DNA of 5,404 nucleotides from Actinomycetota bacterium (GTDB taxonomy: Bacteria > Actinomycetota > Actinomycetes > Nanopelagicales > Nanopelagicaceae), in the NCBI GenBank assembly GCA_947496345.1, contig CANMCL010000069.1, positions 1 through 5,404 of the forward strand, written 5' to 3'. Within the stretch, counting starts at the first letter, position 1; each line of letters starts with the position of its first letter. The position numbers and the translations under genes were made by a program. Positions 4,304-5,404 of this stretch are shown here, one piece after another. Below the pieces are notes generated by a model. It was not told the origin of the DNA, made no database searches, and saw nothing but the letters and a program-made list of their open reading frames with translations.

Positions 4304-5404
4304 TTAATCCTTCTTGGCTTTGCCGGTAGCTTTTTTAGCAGCCTTCTTCTTGGTCGCCGCTTTCTTAATCGTATTCTTCGTAAGGGATGGCGCGCTATCA
4401 CCCGCTTTAACTTTCGCTGCCTTCTTCTTTGATTTCTTTGGCGATGGGCCGTTTTCGGCCTCCCATGCACGGCGTCCAGCAAGAAGTTCAAGTGCGCGTT
4501 CAATAGTTAGGGCTTCGAGTGTGTCTCCGCGGCGAAGCGTTGCATTTGTTTCGCCATCGGTCACATACATGCCGAAGCGACCATCTTTAACAATAACTTC
4601 TTTCTCGGTTGCCGGATCTTTACCGAGTTCTTTAAGCGGAGGCTTTGCTACGCCGCGACGACGCTCTTTTGGCTTTGAGTAGATTTCTAAAGCTTCATCA
4701 AGTGAGAGTGAGAAGAGTTGATCTTCACTGGTCAGGGTGCGCGAATCGACGCCAGCCTTTAGGTATGGGCCATAACGTCCATTTTGAATAGTTATATCTT
4801 CACCTGCAGAGTTTGTGCCGAGGATGCGTGGAAGAGATAAAAGTCTTAGTGCATCGTCGATTGTGATCGTGTCTAGCGTCATTGTAGAAAGAAGAGATGC
4901 GGTCTTTGGTTTCGGTGCATCTTTCTTTTTACGCTTCTTCTTTGGCTCACCTTTGTCATCTAACTCAACCGGTTCTGGTGGAAATACTTCGGTGATGTAA
5001 GGGCCAAAGCGACCAGACTTTGCGATAACTTCTAAGCCGGTTTGTGGGTCGGTTCCTAATTCTCGTTCTCCTGATGGGGCAGCGAGTAGCTCAATTGCTT
5101 TTGCAAGTGTTAACTCATCTGGGGCAAGTTCTTCGGGGATGTTTGCAAGCTTGCGATCTTGATCAGGAATATTTTCTTGAAGGTAGGCGCCATAGCGACC
5201 AACGCGAATTTCAATGGTGTCAGATAAATTCATTGTATTTGTTGCGCGCGCATCAATGCCACCGAGGTCAAGCGAGAGTTCGTTAAGGCCTGGTTGGCCA
5301 TCGACTCCGTAGTAAAAATCACGGAGCCAATCAACGCGGCCAGCTTCACCGGCAGCGATCTTGTCGAGATCTTCTTCCATTGATGCGGTGAAGTCGTAAT
5401 CAAC
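4304..5404 (-). CDS. topA: DNA topoisomerase I (type IA), C-terminal part; 5' end cut by window edge
   Basis: 366 residues are visible; the frame is open to the right edge, reading VDYDFTASMEEDLDKIAAGE, the typical end of the TopA core domain, so the internal ATG at 5380 is not the start. The catalytic Tyr and Toprim parts lie outside the window. The visible part is the C-terminal DNA-binding region: four repeat motifs GRYGAYLQ (5200-5177), GRFGPYIT (5014-4991), GRYGPYLK (4780-4757) and GRFGMYVT (4642-4619). There are no cysteines for zinc ribbons, as is usual in actinobacterial TopA. A Lys-rich insert (KKKRKKKDAPKPK, about 4942-4904) separates repeats 2 and 3, and the last ~55 residues are a Lys/Ala-rich tail. 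TopA relaxes negative supercoils; such tails aid DNA binding and processivity in mycobacterial and Streptomyces enzymes. Confidence 0.95.
   Translation of the reverse strand, partial: VDYDFTASMEEDLDKIAAGEAGRVDWLRDFYYGVDGQPGLNELSLDLGGIDARATNTMNLSDTIEIRVGRYGAYLQENIPDQDRKLANIPEELAPDELTLAKAIELLAAPSGERELGTDPQTGLEVIAKSGRFGPYITEVFPPEPVELDDKGEPKKKRKKKDAPKPKTASLLSTMTLDTITIDDALRLLSLPRILGTNSAGEDITIQNGRYGPYLKAGVDSRTLTSEDQLFSLSLDEALEIYSKPKERRRGVAKPPLKELGKDPATEKEVIVKDGRFGMYVTDGETNATLRRGDTLEALTIERALELLAGRRAWEAENGPSPKKSKKKAAKVKAGDSAPSLTKNTIKKAATKKKAAKKATGKAKKD
4308..4313 (-). promoter_or_regulatory. Ribosome binding site of the cysteine-repeat gene, embedded in the end of topA
   Basis: On the minus strand GAAGGA lies 7 nt before ATG 4300, an ideal Shine-Dalgarno position. 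It is formed by the last topA sense codons (AAG AAG GAT), and the topA TAA is only 3 nt from the ATG. Termination on topA would therefore place ribosomes at this start, so the two genes are probably translationally coupled. Confidence 0.75.
4619..5200 (-). repeat. topA: Four TopA C-terminal repeat motifs (GR[YF]G core)
   Basis: Each copy has a short beta-type segment leading into G-R-[YF]-G-x-Y, at 5200-5177, 5014-4991, 4780-4757 and 4642-4619. Known topoisomerase I C-terminal repeat domains carry this motif and bind single-stranded DNA. The first three intervals are unequal, reflecting the Lys-rich insert between copies 2 and 3. Confidence 0.85.

Noticed and set aside
3924..4307. 127-codon plus-strand open frame with internal repeats (VVVIALSGCAQLI)
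   Set aside because: The repeats are simply the antisense reading of the NCAHPDNAITTTC units; no ribosome binding site, and the minus-strand gene has a signal peptide and regular cysteine spacing.
4314..4682. 122-codon plus-strand open frame, hydrophobic and Phe/Ala-rich
   Set aside because: Antisense shadow of the Lys/Ala-rich TopA tail (AAG/GCC codons read as Phe/Ala-type codons on the other strand).

Overview
The window looks like a piece of an actinobacterial chromosome. The C-terminal part of TopA at the right edge has the arrangement known from Actinobacteria: several GR(Y/F)G-type C-terminal repeats, no zinc-finger cysteines, and a long Lys/Ala-rich tail. At the left edge is an MFS_3-type membrane protein. 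In many Actinobacteria the gene next to topA encodes an MFS domain fused to thymidylate kinase. Base composition is clearly lower in GC than in Streptomyces or Mycobacterium (many TTA, AAA and ATT codons), so a low-GC, streamlined actinobacterium such as a freshwater acI/Nanopelagicales (Planktophila-like) lineage is a reasonable but unproven guess.

Layout, right to left on the minus strand: the 3' part of topA (4304-5404, 5' end outside the window); 3 nt later, a gene for a secreted protein of 379 residues built from seven C-X10-C cysteine pairs (3161-4300); 20 nt later, galE, a UDP-glucose 4-epimerase (2172-3140). Facing galE on the plus strand is a toxin-antitoxin pair: a Phd/YefM-type antitoxin (1411-1779) and a VapC-type PIN-domain toxin (1776-2171). 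The toxin and galE stop codons abut with no base between them. The MFS gene (1-1304, minus, 3' end outside the window) diverges from the antitoxin gene across a 106-bp intergenic region that holds a perfect 9-bp inverted repeat, the likely toxin-antitoxin operator.

The topA, cysteine-repeat protein and galE genes are packed tightly enough to share a transcript, and the ribosome binding site of the cysteine-repeat gene lies inside the last codons of topA. The toxin and antitoxin genes overlap by 4 nt and are translationally coupled. If the MFS gene is the usual topA neighbour, then the secreted protein, galE and the toxin-antitoxin pair have been placed into an otherwise conserved topA/MFS-kinase neighbourhood.

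The least familiar element is the secreted cysteine-repeat protein. All 14 of its cysteines fall into seven pairs with identical C-X10-C spacing, in two alternating sequence types, followed by a cysteine-free, probably beta-rich C-terminal domain. I do not recognise the family. No RNA genes, insertion sequences or CRISPR arrays were seen.
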